A stretch of DNA of 39,250 bases from Armatimonadaceae bacterium (GCA_030447685.1 JAUJOK010000021.1:26347-65596); one strand, 5' to 3'. Positions 25,950 through 33,806 are shown, numbered from the stretch's first letter. A program made the numbers and translations. The notes: generated from the letters alone by a model not told the origin.

Positions 25950-26342
25950 TCAAACACCGGGCATTTCGGGTTCATCGGCGTACAGGAGGCGCTTGACAAT
26001 CAGGATCAGTTCCGACGGGTGGAACGGCTTGCTCAGGTACATATCGGCTCCCTGAAGATAACCGTTCATGACATCATGGTCCGCCGATTTTTGGGACAGG
26101 AAGATAACCGGCAGGTCGCGGGTTTCGGGGTCATCCCGGATATGGGCCAAAAGCTCCAGCCCGTCCATTTCGGGCATCACGATGTCAGAAATAATCAGGT
26201 CGGGGCGGTTGGTAAGGATTCGGGTAAGCGCTTCCACGCCATTGCCGGCGGTTTCCGTCGTGAAGCCGTGCCGCTCCAGGTTTCCCTGAACCAGTCGGAC
26301 GATACTCGGCTCGTCATCCACGACCAGAATACGTTTGCTCAT
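25950..26342 (-). CDS. Receiver-domain response regulator (first of three)
   Basis: This 130-residue single-domain regulator is the most canonical of the set: VVDDE acidic pocket, phospho-acceptor in LIISDIVMPEMDGLELL, switch serine in VIFLSQKS and lysine in MYLSKPF. It has no DNA-binding or enzymatic output, as in CheY or Spo0F. No histidine kinase lies in the window, so the three may be relay proteins fed by an unlinked kinase. It begins a three-gene minus-strand operon. Confidence 0.9.
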   Translation of the reverse strand: MSKRILVVDDEPSIVRLVQGNLERHGFTTETAGNGVEALTRILTNRPDLIISDIVMPEMDGLELLAHIRDDPETRDLPVIFLSQKSADHDVMNGYLQGADMYLSKPFHPSELILIVKRLLYADEPEMPGV

Positions 26343-26476
26343 CGTTATGGGCAGCCTGTATCTCGTTGCTGCTTCTCCCCATCCGGCGGTACCACTCTGA
26401 TTATAACCGGTTGAGGCCCTGGGATAAGCCAGGCAGGCGTACAGCGCTTTATGAACTTGCTCACAAAATACCCCGG

Positions 26477-26501
26477 GGGAGTACCTAACTTAGCGGTGGT
26501 A
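26477..26501 (+). repeat. IS left terminal inverted repeat
   Basis: GGGAGTACCTAAC..AGC.GTGGTA; it matches the reverse complement of 27291-27315 at 23 of 25 positions. Confidence 0.88.
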
Positions 26502-27282
26502 GAAACTCCATGAGCGTTGGCTTGAGCTTGGGGTGGCGCTACAACCGCAATCGTCTGCGGTTGTAGCAGTAGACAAAGAGCCAAACGCTTGACGCAGCGA
26601 CTCGACTTTGCGGCAGAAGCAGCGGCTCCTTCGGGCAAGACGGGCCAGGTAATGGCGGATGTCCGCATTGACCGCCTCCACGCTGTAGGTCTGGCGCTTG
26701 TCTTCATGCGCTTCGTGCTTGCCGTTGTAGTAGAGCAGCGTGGGATACGTGTTCAAGCCGTCACTATAGAACTGCTGACAGGTGCGCGGCACCTGATCCA
26801 CTACGGGTTGCAGGGTATCGAAGGTGCGTTCTTCGACTACTGCCCAGCCCACGATGCAGCGCGTGAGGCGATCCACAGCAGTGGCTATGTAGACCCAGCG
26901 TTTTTTTCGCCCTTTCTGGCACCGACAAAGACGTGCAACTCATCGAGTTCTACCGTCTGGCATGCGCCCAGCCCAGGATCATCTGTCGGCAAAGTAGCCT
27001 GAGCTGTCCGCTCCAGCGCGTTCTGGTGAGCGGCCAGCCAGTTCGCTACGGACTGCGCGCGTTGACCGACAGCAGTCGCGCGATGCGCCGCAGCGACAGT
27101 CCCTCCACATGCAGAGCGACTGCCTGCTGCCGCACCGACAGTGGATAGCCATGCACCATCGGCTCGGGGGTGTAGACCTTATGACAGTCCTGGCAGCGAT
27201 AGCGCTGGCTGCCACAGCGGTTTTTGCCCCACTTGGCCTGGCGCTTGTCACTGCCACACTGCAGACAGGAGGCGGTAAGCAT
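26490..27282 (-). pseudogene. IS1-family transposase, frameshifted and interrupted by a stop
   Basis: The reading begins with a zinc-finger/HTH segment from 27282 (CLQCGSDKRQAKWGKNRCG, RYRCQDCHKVYTPEP), like IS1 InsA. The frame changes near 27050 into AQSVANWLAAHQNALERTA, VELDELHVFVGARKGEK (first catalytic Asp). At the A7C run near 26903, a canonical A-AAA-AAC heptamer could move translation -1 into KRWVYIATAVDRLTRC. DDE motifs continue: FYSDGLNTYPTL (second Asp), SVEAVNADIRHYLARLARR (Glu). A final shift near 26590 precedes VWLFVYCYNRRRLRL, which ends at TAG where related enzymes continue, so this copy is degenerate and probably inactive. Confidence 0.75.
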
Positions 27283-27290
27283 GCCTAGTA

Positions 27291-27315
27291 TACCACTGCT
27301 ATGTTAGGTACTCCC
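27291..27315 (-). repeat. IS right terminal inverted repeat
   Basis: Reads GGGAGTACCTAACATAGC on the minus strand; pairs with 26477-26501 with two mismatches. Confidence 0.88.
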
Positions 27316-27329
27316 ACCCCCGTTGCCTC

Positions 27330-27357
27330 TTGACAAGGCCGGAGATGTGGGTATAAT
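27330..27357 (+). promoter_or_regulatory. Consensus sigma-70 promoter of the transporter relic
   Basis: TTGACA (27330-27335) and TATAAT (27352-27357) are both perfect and separated by 16 bases. The promoter lies just outside the IS right end and points towards the transporter relic. Confidence 0.75.
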
Positions 27358-27371
27358 TAACACAGCTTAAA

Positions 27372-27385
27372 TTAACCATGGTTAA
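27372..27385. promoter_or_regulatory. Palindromic operator candidate (DtxR/MntR type)
   Basis: TTAACCATGGTTAA is a perfect 14-bp palindrome about 15 bases past the -10 box, where the +1 site would fall. The ATG at 27378 lies in its centre. An AT-rich palindrome here fits a DtxR/MntR-family metal repressor, because the downstream gene is a metal permease fused to a DtxR-type domain; binding is inferred. Confidence 0.5.
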
Positions 27386-28564
27386 ATCAAAACGGGAACG
27401 CAATCTGGGTAAGGCGACCGGCGACGTGCTCAAGGCGATTCATGCACCGAAACGACGCCGACCAGGCGGGCCTGGACAAGTTTCTGTTCGGCCAGGCGGC
27501 GGCGCTGGTTCAGGAGCAGGTGACGACGATGGCCGTGCTGGGCGGTCTGGCTTTGCTCGTCGTCGCTCTTCTGTACAAAGAGTTCAAGCTGCTCAGCTTC
27601 GACCCCGACTTCGCCCACAGCCTCGACATTCCGACGCGCCGCCTGGATTTGCTGCTGACCTCGCTGCTGGTGGTTGCTGTGGTCATCGGCCTGAACACCG
27701 TGGGCGTCGTGCTGATGTCGGCGACGCCGGCCGCGCCCGCCGCCGCCGCGCGGCAGTGGACCCACTCGCTGAGTAAGATGATTCTGCTCTCGCCGTATCA
27801 CGAAATATCTCAGCAACGTCCACATCGATACGGACGCGGTGCTTTACGGGGACATCACTTGGACGCCGTTCGATACGCTGCAAATCGGCGGCAGGGACTA
27901 TGGCGCGCAGGCGCTCTGGGTGCTGGGCGGGCTGACACTGGCAAACGGGCTGTCCCTTGCCGTTTTCTACAAAGAACTGAAGCTGTCTACGTTCGACACA
28001 GGTCTGGCCGCCGCGCTGGGGTTCACGCTCGTGCTGCTGCACTACGCGCTGATGGCGACCGTCGCCGTAACCACCGTAGGCGCGCTGAGCGCGGTCGGGG
28101 CGATTCTCGTGGTGGCTCTTTTGATCGTTCCCCCGGCCACCGCCTCGCTCCTTACCCGTCGCCTGCCTGCCCTGATCGCGCTGTCGCTCGTTATCGGGAT
28201 TGCGGGGGCGCTTGCCGGGTTCTTCCTGGCCGTTCTCTGGGACATTTCCATCAGCGGCATGATCGCGGCGCTGCTGGGTGCGCCGCAGCAGGGGCTGGTG
28301 ACGCACCGAGCAACGCCGAAGTCGGCAGCGGCATCAGTTCGCGGCGGAGATGCTCGTCGTCCACCTGGCGACCCACGAGGGCACGGACAGAGAAGCCGAG
28401 GAAAGCGCGCCGCTGCACCTGGAAAAGAGCTGAACTGGCAGCCGCAGGCGGCGCGGCGCACCATTGAGCAGGCAAAAGATGACGGTCTGGTCGCCCAGCG
28501 CGGAGACAACCTCCACCTGACGACGGAGGGACGCACGCTGGCCGATCAGGTGGCGGAGCAATAG
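27378..28564 (+). pseudogene. Mn/Fe ABC transporter permease relic with DtxR-type C-terminal domain
   Basis: Starting at the ATG in the operator, about 25 codons lead into what reads as the middle of a TroC/MntB-type permease (LDKFLFGQAAALVQEQ, DFAHSLDIPTRRLDLLL, VGVVLMSA, 27463-27775). This first permease stops short, then another frame gives the second half of a TroD-type permease (27800-28300; LYGDITWTPFDTL, FYKELKLSTFDTGLAAALG, VVALLIVPPATASLLTRR). After another shift comes a C-terminal DtxR-like winged-helix segment (MLVVHLATHEGTD, LNWQPQAARRTIEQAKDDGLV, LTTEGRTLADQV). LEKS-stop becomes LEKELNW if one A is added near 28430. The N-terminus of the first permease and the middle of the pair are missing, so this is a deletion remnant of an mnt/tro operon. 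Confidence 0.68.
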
Positions 28565-28600
28565 CCGGAACCAGTCAATAATCTATCGAAATCTATAAGG

Positions 28601-28735
28601 AAGGCTCCCGGTGCGCCAACACCGGGAGCCTTGGAGCCAGGGGTGCGGCAGAACCGACCCTGTTACCAAACCGGTTTTACCACATCCCGGCTCCTCAATC
28701 AAACCGCCGCCCACCACGGCGGCAATAGGAGGAGC
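28601..28735 (+). promoter_or_regulatory. Structured leader with mutually exclusive hairpins, possible translational switch
   Basis: A 13-bp perfect hairpin (28601-28613 with 28620-28632) opens the leader. GGAGCC (28633-28638) can pair with GGCTCC (28689-28694). The overlapping GCTCCTC (28690-28696) can instead pair perfectly with GAGGAGC (28729-28735), which covers the Shine-Dalgarno site (AGGAGG) 3 bases before the ATG at 28738. A small hairpin (CCGCCG/CGGCGG, 28704-28722) nests inside the second pairing. These two states exclude each other. No known riboswitch class is recognised. Confidence 0.5.
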
Positions 28736-28737
28736 TT

Positions 28738-29937
28738 ATGCTCTCTACTCTCAGGCGATCATTCGCCTGCCATGAATCCCTCGTAACGAGGACTCTGCTC
28801 ATCATCTGTCTTTACACGCTGGCTACGGCACCCGCAGAGGCCATGCCGCACTTCGCCAGGAAATACGGCGTGAGCTGCGGTGCCTGCCATGTCCACCCGC
28901 CCAAGCTGAATACCTTCGGCGAGAAGTTTGCGGCGCAGGGCTACACGACCACGGAGTTGGGGCCTGCCAGGCCAACCTTTCCTGTTTCCATCTGGGTGAG
29001 CGGCCTGTCACAGAACGCGCCGCCGAACACGGACACCTACCGGAGCGTTCCCAACCGGGTTGAGCTTATTGCGGCGGACAGGGCTTCGTCGCGTGTTTCC
29101 TATTTTGTGGAGTGGCGGACGCTGAGCAAGGAATTTCCTTCCGGCAGCACCATTCGCGACCGCAGCGGTCGGTTCGAGGATCTGTATCTGACGTACGACC
29201 TGACGCCTCGCCTCCAATTCTGGGCAGGGCAGTATCGGGTGCTGACGCAGATCGACCCTTCGCGCCGCCTGACTATCTCGGAGCCGCTCCTCTTCGGCCA
29301 ATCGCTGCCGGGCGCGAAGGCATCCTCTGACCGCCTGACCGGCCTTCGTGGCTTCGCCCCCGGTGCCCGTTCGCCCTCCCTCCGATTACAGGGAGTTCTT
29401 CCTGATAACGACGGGAGCATCAACGGTTGGTACGGCGTGGTGACGGTTCCCTTTACGGGGGAATTCTCGCTTCCGCTCGGTAACGAAGCGCGGCGCAACG
29501 CGAGCTTCGAATTCGAGGATACGACGAAGGGCGTCTTCCTGGAAGCCTACCGCCGTCATAGCCTGGGTTCCCTGGGGGTCAACTACTTTACCGGGTCGGA
29601 GCAGCGGCGGTCTCTTGGCTTTCTTGCGACACATCGCTGGCAGAACCTTTATGTCAGAGCGGGCGCGGCCCGCGCGCAGTTCGGCGGCAAGCGAGACTGG
29701 CGGTATGTCACGGAATTAGAATATATCCCGGTCGCGGCGGCAGCCTTCGGCCTGCGGGTGGATCACCGCACCAGCGTGGTGGACCCGAACACCAAGTTGC
29801 GGGTCGAACCATTGTTTATCCCCTATGTGAGCCTTCAAGGCCCCGGAACCCGAGGGACCGCCAAACTTGTGCTCGAGATGCGGCTAAGAGAGAAGCAAAA
29901 ACCGCAGACGGCGCTGGAGTACAGCCTTATGTTTTGA
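28738..29937 (+). CDS. Outer-membrane beta-barrel protein with N-terminal CxxCH haem-binding motif
   Basis: This 399-residue exported protein has a signal sequence ending about ATAPAEAM and then MPHFARKYGVSCGACHVHPPKLNTFGEKFAAQGY. The CGACH is a c-type haem motif; this arrangement (HFARKYGVSC..CH.. PKLN.FG) is seen at the start of a family of cytochrome-like outer-membrane proteins in diverse bacteria. The remainder has alternating beta-strand patterns (RVSYFVEWRTL, DLYLTYDLTPRLQFWAGQY, LGVNYFTGSEQRR) and ends in a phenylalanine (EYSLMF), as in barrel proteins. A role in electron transfer across the envelope is plausible but unproven. It is intact, unlike the genes on both sides, and lies behind the possible RNA switch. 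Start ATG has AGGAGGAG upstream. Confidence 0.78.
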   Translation: MLSTLRRSFACHESLVTRTLLIICLYTLATAPAEAMPHFARKYGVSCGACHVHPPKLNTFGEKFAAQGYTTTELGPARPTFPVSIWVSGLSQNAPPNTDTYRSVPNRVELIAADRASSRVSYFVEWRTLSKEFPSGSTIRDRSGRFEDLYLTYDLTPRLQFWAGQYRVLTQIDPSRRLTISEPLLFGQSLPGAKASSDRLTGLRGFAPGARSPSLRLQGVLPDNDGSINGWYGVVTVPFTGEFSLPLGNEARRNASFEFEDTTKGVFLEAYRRHSLGSLGVNYFTGSEQRRSLGFLATHRWQNLYVRAGAARAQFGGKRDWRYVTELEYIPVAAAAFGLRVDHRTSVVDPNTKLRVEPLFIPYVSLQGPGTRGTAKLVLEMRLREKQKPQTALEYSLMF

Positions 29938-29963
29938 CGCGCCTGCCTGGCAGGGAAGGAACA

Positions 29964-30007
29964 GCAGCCGTGGTGGATACGCAGGCTCGCCCATCCACCG
30001 CGGCTGC
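29964..30007 (+). terminator. Terminator-like hairpin after the CxxCH porin gene
   Basis: Arms 29964-29978 and 29993-30007 pair over 15 bp with one G-U pair and a 14-base loop, 26 bases after the stop. There is no U-tract, so intrinsic termination is uncertain. Confidence 0.4.
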
Positions 30008-30050
30008 GAACGGCTCCTTCACGGTATTCGAGAATAAGATTTAAAACAAA

Positions 30051-30745
30051 ATGAGACGACCCATTCGTGTCATGTCCGCTTTCCCTGGCCGAATCCGCCT
30101 CCAGGCGACCGGTGGCTGGTGTCGCAGCAACGGGCATTTGCAGGCGCTCGCCGTACGCCTATCCCGTCTGCCCGACGTACTGAAGACCCATATCATCGCC
30201 GACGCCAACTGTGTGGTCGTGCGGTATGCGGCCCAGGCGCGGGAGTTAGCTGCGGTGCTTCGTGACATCGAGGCGATAACCAGTGCTCCGCGCCCGATGC
30301 CGGCGCCGTCCGAAGTCCGTTCACCGGTCTGCTGGTCGCCATGTGCTCCCCCGCCTGCGGGTGACGTACGGGCGCTAATTCTGCCCATTGTCAAGCGCCT
30401 GCCCGCCTACCTGCGCCTGGGCTGGGCGCTGAGCCGGGAACCGGCGATCCCGTGGCGGCACAAGACGCTGCTGTATCTGTTCCCGATCTACTACGTCTCA
30501 CCGGCTCATCTGCTTGTCCACCCGATTCCCGTGCTCGGACAGATCGACGGCGCGGCTTTCTTCCTGCTCGCCCTGCGCCAGGCGCTGACGCATTGCCCCG
30601 CGAGGTGCTCACACGGCACCTGACCCGTCTGAATCTGGCCCCCACGCAATTAGAAGACGATTGGCAGACCACGCTCTATGTCGTGCGGCGCATGCTCGCC
30701 CGAGTCAGCAGCCCTGCGGCGCAAGCCTGCCTTCAATCCTTCTAG
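30051..30745 (+). pseudogene. HMA-like / DUF1232 protein with a frameshift
   Basis: Starting at ATG 30051, the N-terminus (MSAFPGRIRLQATGGW, LPDVLKTHIIADANCVVVRYA) resembles an HMA_2 metal-binding-like domain. A DUF1232 membrane-associated domain follows (LPAYLRLGWALSRE, HKTLLYLFPIYYVSPAHLLVHPIPVLGQIDGAAFFLLALRQALTHC). At about 30598 one missing C (CCCC for CCCCC) ends the frame; adding it continues PREVLTRHLTRLNLAPTQLEDDW to a stop at 30745. DUF1232 proteins have no known biochemical activity. It is either a young pseudogene or a sequencing indel. It follows the porin gene and precedes a c-type cytochrome, so a metal- or membrane-related job is likely. Confidence 0.7.
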
Positions 30746-30755
30746 CCCCATCACC

Positions 30756-30922
30756 TCAAAGCAGCATCGCGGCGGCGTCGCCCACGTTCGCATCGCTCTT
30801 GAACAGGTACGCCAGCAATGTCTCCGCAAGCCCTCTTCCGTTTCGGCGAGGCTGCCCAACTTTTCCAGCAATGCTAACGACTGTTTTATACGCTTTGCGT
30901 GGAGGTGACTGCATGGTCTCAT
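30756..30922 (-). pseudogene. Short minus-strand coding remnant
   Basis: Between the DUF1232 gene and the cytochrome gene, the minus strand reads KRIKQSLALLEKLGSLAETEEGL in one frame and LAETLLAYLFKSDANVGDAAAMLL-stop in another. Joined by one frameshift they make a helical polypeptide of about 55 residues that looks coding-like. No family is recognised; it may be the end of a decayed gene or chance. Confidence 0.3.
30901..30907 (+). promoter_or_regulatory. Strong ribosome binding site that fixes the cytochrome c start
   Basis: GGAGGTG lies 5 bases before the ATG at 30913, supporting that start even though the frame is open upstream. Confidence 0.75.
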
Positions 30923-31347
30923 CGGATGAGAAAGAAGAAAGAAAGCCGCCCGCCCGCTCCATGACCATCATGGTCTTGCTGCTGGCTCACGGCTATCGCC
31001 GCGCTGACGGGCCTGGTGCTGTTGCCCTTCAACGCGGCTCAGCACGCCACCCTGCTGCAAACCCGCCGCAGCCCGCACTATCGCTCGACCCGACCCAGGT
31101 TGCGGCGGGTAAGGCATTGTTCGCCAGGCAGGACTGCATAAACTGCCACCGTGTGGGCGGGAAGGGCGGCGGCGACCTCGGGCCGGACCTGAGCGGTACG
31201 GGAACGCGCAATCCTGACCTGGACTGGCAAATCCGGCACCTTAAGGAACCCTCTTCCGTGGAGGAAGGCTCCACGATGCCTTCCTATAAGAAGCTGAGCG
31301 AGGCGGACCTGCGGGCGCTCGCCATTTATATGCTCAGCCTGAAGTGA
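30913..31347 (+). CDS. Small membrane-anchored c-type cytochrome
   Basis: This 144-residue protein carries one haem-binding motif, QDCINCHRVG (CxxCH near residue 75), with GGKGGGDLGPDLSGTG after it and a likely axial Met in STMPSYKKL. The pattern is that of monohaem cytochrome c domains in electron transport. The N-terminal membrane anchor is odd: in the annotated frame bases 30985-31065 read AHGYRRADGPGAV, but a neighbouring frame reads LTAIAALTGLVLLPFNAAQ, a good transmembrane helix. Two compensating indels are therefore likely, so the N-terminus as read may be wrong. A strong ribosome site supports the ATG. Confidence 0.75.
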   Translation: MVSSDEKEERKPPARSMTIMVLLLAHGYRRADGPGAVALQRGSARHPAANPPQPALSLDPTQVAAGKALFARQDCINCHRVGGKGGGDLGPDLSGTGTRNPDLDWQIRHLKEPSSVEEGSTMPSYKKLSEADLRALAIYMLSLK

Positions 31348-31468
31348 GTATAGGGCAGTTATGACTTTTTGTGTCTACAGCAATCAAAAGATGTGTGGCG
31401 GCTCCAACTTCCGCCCCTGCTCAAGTCGACAAAGTAGTACATATCCCCTGCTAAAGGAGCAAGTTTGA

Positions 31469-32317
31469 ATGAAACGCACGAACGGGTTTACCCTTATAGA
31501 GCTTTTAGTGGTAATAGCCATTATAGCTATACTTGCTGCCATCCTTTTCCCTGTGTTTTCACAGGCTCGCGAAAAGGCCCGGCAGACCGCCTGCCTGTCG
31601 AACATGAAGCAGATGAGCACGGCCCTGATGATGTACACTCAGGACAACGACGAAATGACCCCGTCGGATACACGGCTGCCTACCACGTCGCCTGCGCCGC
31701 CCCTGCCCTCGGCGGACACGATTACCTGGGGCCTCGCGCTCCTCCAGCCTAACATCAAGAACAAAGGCATCTATCGGTGTCCAAGCGATTCGAGCCAGGG
31801 ACTGAGGGCGGACGGGCTGCCCGTGGCCCCGAAGTCCGGCGATGCGTTTACCAGCTACGAGGGCACGGGAGCGACGCCTGTGGGAACCGCCGGGGGCAGC
31901 GCGGCGGGTGATGCGTGGGGCGTGTTCCGTTGGGACGGCCTGAGCATTGCAAGCATATCGTCTCCGGCGGATACCTTTGCCATCGTCGAGAAGGACGCGA
32001 ATGCGGAGGTGCGGCATACGGTACGCTCACCCAGCTACTGGTGGGGGCGGTACATCACGAACACGGGCGCCAACGGCGCGAACGCTCCCAGCCTCAAGGC
32101 GGACTGCTTCGTCACAAATCGCCACGGCGAGGGGGCCAACTTCGCCTTCGCCGACGGCCATGCCAAATGGTTCCCGCGTAAGGTCGCGACCAACATCGGC
32201 AGGACTACCTGCACCCCGCGCCCGAACTTCACCGGCGCCAACCAGCGAATAAACGGCCTGAGCTACTACTATTACTTCCGCACCTGCCCGCCCAGCGTCC
32301 CCAATTGCGGGAAATAG
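31469..32317 (+). CDS. Prepilin-type secreted protein, Armatimonadota-type DUF1559-like pseudopilin
   Basis: This 282-residue protein begins [19 protein letters not shown] with a perfect prepilin peptidase site (Gly6, Glu11 at +5), then [20 protein letters not shown], a stretch typical of the many DUF1559-like prepilins of Armatimonadota. A conserved DGHAKWFP near residue 230 is the H-x-DG motif end of the family. The remaining sequence is Gly/Ser/Asn-rich with a few cysteines near the C-terminus. These are secreted or surface-displayed; their exact role is unknown, although they probably use the type IV-pilus or T2SS-like machine. A good AAGGAG (31454-31459) precedes the ATG. It stands alone and ends at a strong hairpin. 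Confidence 0.92.
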   Translation: MKRTNGFTLIELLVVIAIIAILAAILFPVFSQAREKARQTACLSNMKQMSTALMMYTQDNDEMTPSDTRLPTTSPAPPLPSADTITWGLALLQPNIKNKGIYRCPSDSSQGLRADGLPVAPKSGDAFTSYEGTGATPVGTAGGSAAGDAWGVFRWDGLSIASISSPADTFAIVEKDANAEVRHTVRSPSYWWGRYITNTGANGANAPSLKADCFVTNRHGEGANFAFADGHAKWFPRKVATNIGRTTCTPRPNFTGANQRINGLSYYYYFRTCPPSVPNCGK

Positions 32318-32324
32318 CGGGGAC

Positions 32325-32367
32325 GCCGTCCTCTCAAAAAGACAGGTCGCCTTTTTGAGAGGACGGC
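32325..32367. terminator. 17-bp perfect hairpin after the pseudopilin gene
   Basis: GCCGTCCTCTCAAAAAG (32325-32341) and CTTTTTGAGAGGACGGC (32351-32367) pair perfectly around a 9-base loop, starting 8 bases after the stop. The A5/T5 pair at the loop end and the lack of a U-tract after the stem make it unlike a classic terminator, but its position suggests a transcript end or stability element. Confidence 0.65.
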
Positions 32368-32739
32368 ATGTGTCAACAGTCAGGTTAAAGTAGAATTGCA
32401 GCAATTGAACATAACTATGAAAACTGTGTTGCAGGTCGCCTGGGGATGCGTACGGTGTTCTCATCAGCCGTATCGACAATAAAAACTTTAGCAAGGCCCC
32501 AACTTCAGGGTGCTAACGTACGACAAAGGTTTATAAGGCATCTGGGGTGGTCATGACGGGGAACGCCGTGCTGTCATCTATTCATACCCCTTCATCTCGT
32601 TTGAAAGATAGGCGGCGTAAACCCAGTTATGCCGCCCCAGATGCTGAACCTGTGGTACGATGGACGCGAGGTCGGTTGTGCCACTCAGGAAGCATTTTCC
32701 CTCGCGATTCGCGAACGCCTTTGGCGGAATAGGACACCC
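32368..32739. other. Gap with no recognisable gene
   Basis: These 372 bases between the pseudopilin hairpin and the sigma factor gene hold no supported coding region, RNA or repeat. An in-frame ATG at 32629 would lengthen the sigma factor by 37 residues, but without a ribosome site or family similarity. Confidence 0.5.
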
Positions 32740-33369
32740 TTGAATCTGCTCCGACGCTGGACAGCCGGAAGTACGGGCGTGGCTGACCCGGAAGGGCAGT
32801 TAGTGGTGGCGGCTCGCCAAGGGGACCGCCGCGCCTTCGATGCCCTGGTAGGCGCGCACCAGTCGCAACTGCGCGGATTCCTGATGCGTCGTGTGGGGCC
32901 GGGGGCCGCAGACGACGTTCTTCAGGAGACCTTGGTCGCCTGCTGGACCGCGCTGGCGCGCTTCGATGGCCGCTCGCGCTTCAAGACCTGGCTGTATGGT
33001 ATTGCCCTGCACAAGTGCGCCGACTATGCCCGCGCCCAGAAGCGGATTGTCGCGATGAACGCCGCCGACAGCGTGGAGGACGCCGGGCAGTCTGTAGAAG
33101 ATTTATATGCCGCCGCCGAACTTCGGGAAACCATGCATACGCTGCTGGCGCAGCTTCCGCCCGCCCAGCGGGAAGTGGTGGAAATGTATTACTTCGCGGA
33201 ATTGACACTTCCCGAGATCGCGACAGCACTTGGGCGTAACCTGAACACCGTGAAGTACCAGTTCTACCGCGCCCACGCGCAGGTAGCGACGCACCTGGAA
33301 GCGCCGCCGCCTCCCGCACATCGTCACGACGGGCTGCCGCGCCCGTCAGGAGTTCCTATTCGTCCATGA
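32740..33369 (+). CDS. ECF-type RNA polymerase sigma factor
   Basis: This group 4 (ECF) sigma factor directs RNA polymerase to stress or envelope promoters. Region 2 reads AFDALVGAHQSQLRGFLMRR...DDVLQETLVACWTALARFDGRSRFKTWLYGIALHKCAD. Region 4 reads LLAQLPPAQREVVEMYYFAELTLPEIATALGRNLNTVKYQFYRAHAQ, with the helix-turn-helix. TTG at 32740 with AGGA upstream gives 209 residues, the usual ECF length; ATG at 32629 in the same frame would give 246. The stop overlaps the start of the next gene (ATGA, 33366-33369), which encodes its likely anti-sigma factor. Confidence 0.9.
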   Translation: MNLLRRWTAGSTGVADPEGQLVVAARQGDRRAFDALVGAHQSQLRGFLMRRVGPGAADDVLQETLVACWTALARFDGRSRFKTWLYGIALHKCADYARAQKRIVAMNAADSVEDAGQSVEDLYAAAELRETMHTLLAQLPPAQREVVEMYYFAELTLPEIATALGRNLNTVKYQFYRAHAQVATHLEAPPPPAHRHDGLPRPSGVPIRP

Positions 33370-33806
33370 GCTGCTGCGACCGCGAAAAAGACCTCTTACT
33401 GCTCGCTCACGGTGCGCTTTCGCCGGTGCGCCGCCTGCTCACCGAGACGCACATTCGCCGCTGCCCGCGTTGCCGTGAGCGACAGGAACGGTTCGGCACC
33501 GCTTCACGACTGCTGGCGGAGACGATTCGGGGGCATGACCTGCCGGTCTGGCGGCCCCTTTCGGCTACTGTGCCCGTTCGGCGGCCCGAGACCCGGCGCG
33601 CGCGCTGGGTGTTGGCCCTTTCTCTGCTGCTCGCCGTGGTCAGTATCGCGGCCCTGTTCTGGCGTATCCGTGAGTTCCTGCCCGCCGCCAGCGCTTCACC
33701 CGTGCCGGTTGGCGCGGAAGCGGAGCGCTGTGGCCCGTTAGAACCTCCCCTGCCAGCCAAGATCACCCCCCAGGACCCGGACGGCTGCGGTAAACCACAT
33801 AAATAG
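33366..33806 (+). CDS. Anti-sigma factor with N-terminal zinc-finger-like domain
   Basis: This 146-residue protein has an N-terminal ZAS-type zinc motif (ETHIRRCPRCRERQ, H-x3-C-x2-C around residues 29-36), a single transmembrane helix (about 83-101, WVLALSLLLAVVSIAALFW) and a short, proline-rich exterior part. It overlaps the sigma gene by four bases, as expected for a partner that binds and inhibits it until a signal frees the sigma factor. The exterior sensor is small, so the signal is unknown. Confidence 0.82.
   Translation: MSCCDREKDLLLLAHGALSPVRRLLTETHIRRCPRCRERQERFGTASRLLAETIRGHDLPVWRPLSATVPVRRPETRRARWVLALSLLLAVVSIAALFWRIREFLPAASASPVPVGAEAERCGPLEPPLPAKITPQDPDGCGKPHK

Larger units (their letters stand above)
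26477..27315 (-). mobile_element. IS1-family-like insertion sequence, decayed
   Basis: This is an 839-bp element with a 25-bp inverted repeat at each end and a broken IS1-type transposase between. No clean target duplication is visible (left flank ...ACCCCGG, right flank ACCCCCG...). It separates the response-regulator operon from a relic of a metal transporter operon. Confidence 0.85.

Noticed and set aside
26465..27325. Target-site duplication of the IS
   Set aside because: Flanks share only ACCCC-type C/G runs and no exact 8-9-bp direct repeat.
28561..28740. Known riboswitch classes (c-di-GMP, cobalamin, SAM and others) in the porin leader
   Set aside because: The conserved boxes of these classes were not found; only an unassigned switch-like structure is supported.
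32629..32739. N-terminal extension of the sigma factor from ATG 32629
   Set aside because: No ribosome site and no similarity to ECF factors before residue 38; the TTG at 32740 is better supported, though not proven.
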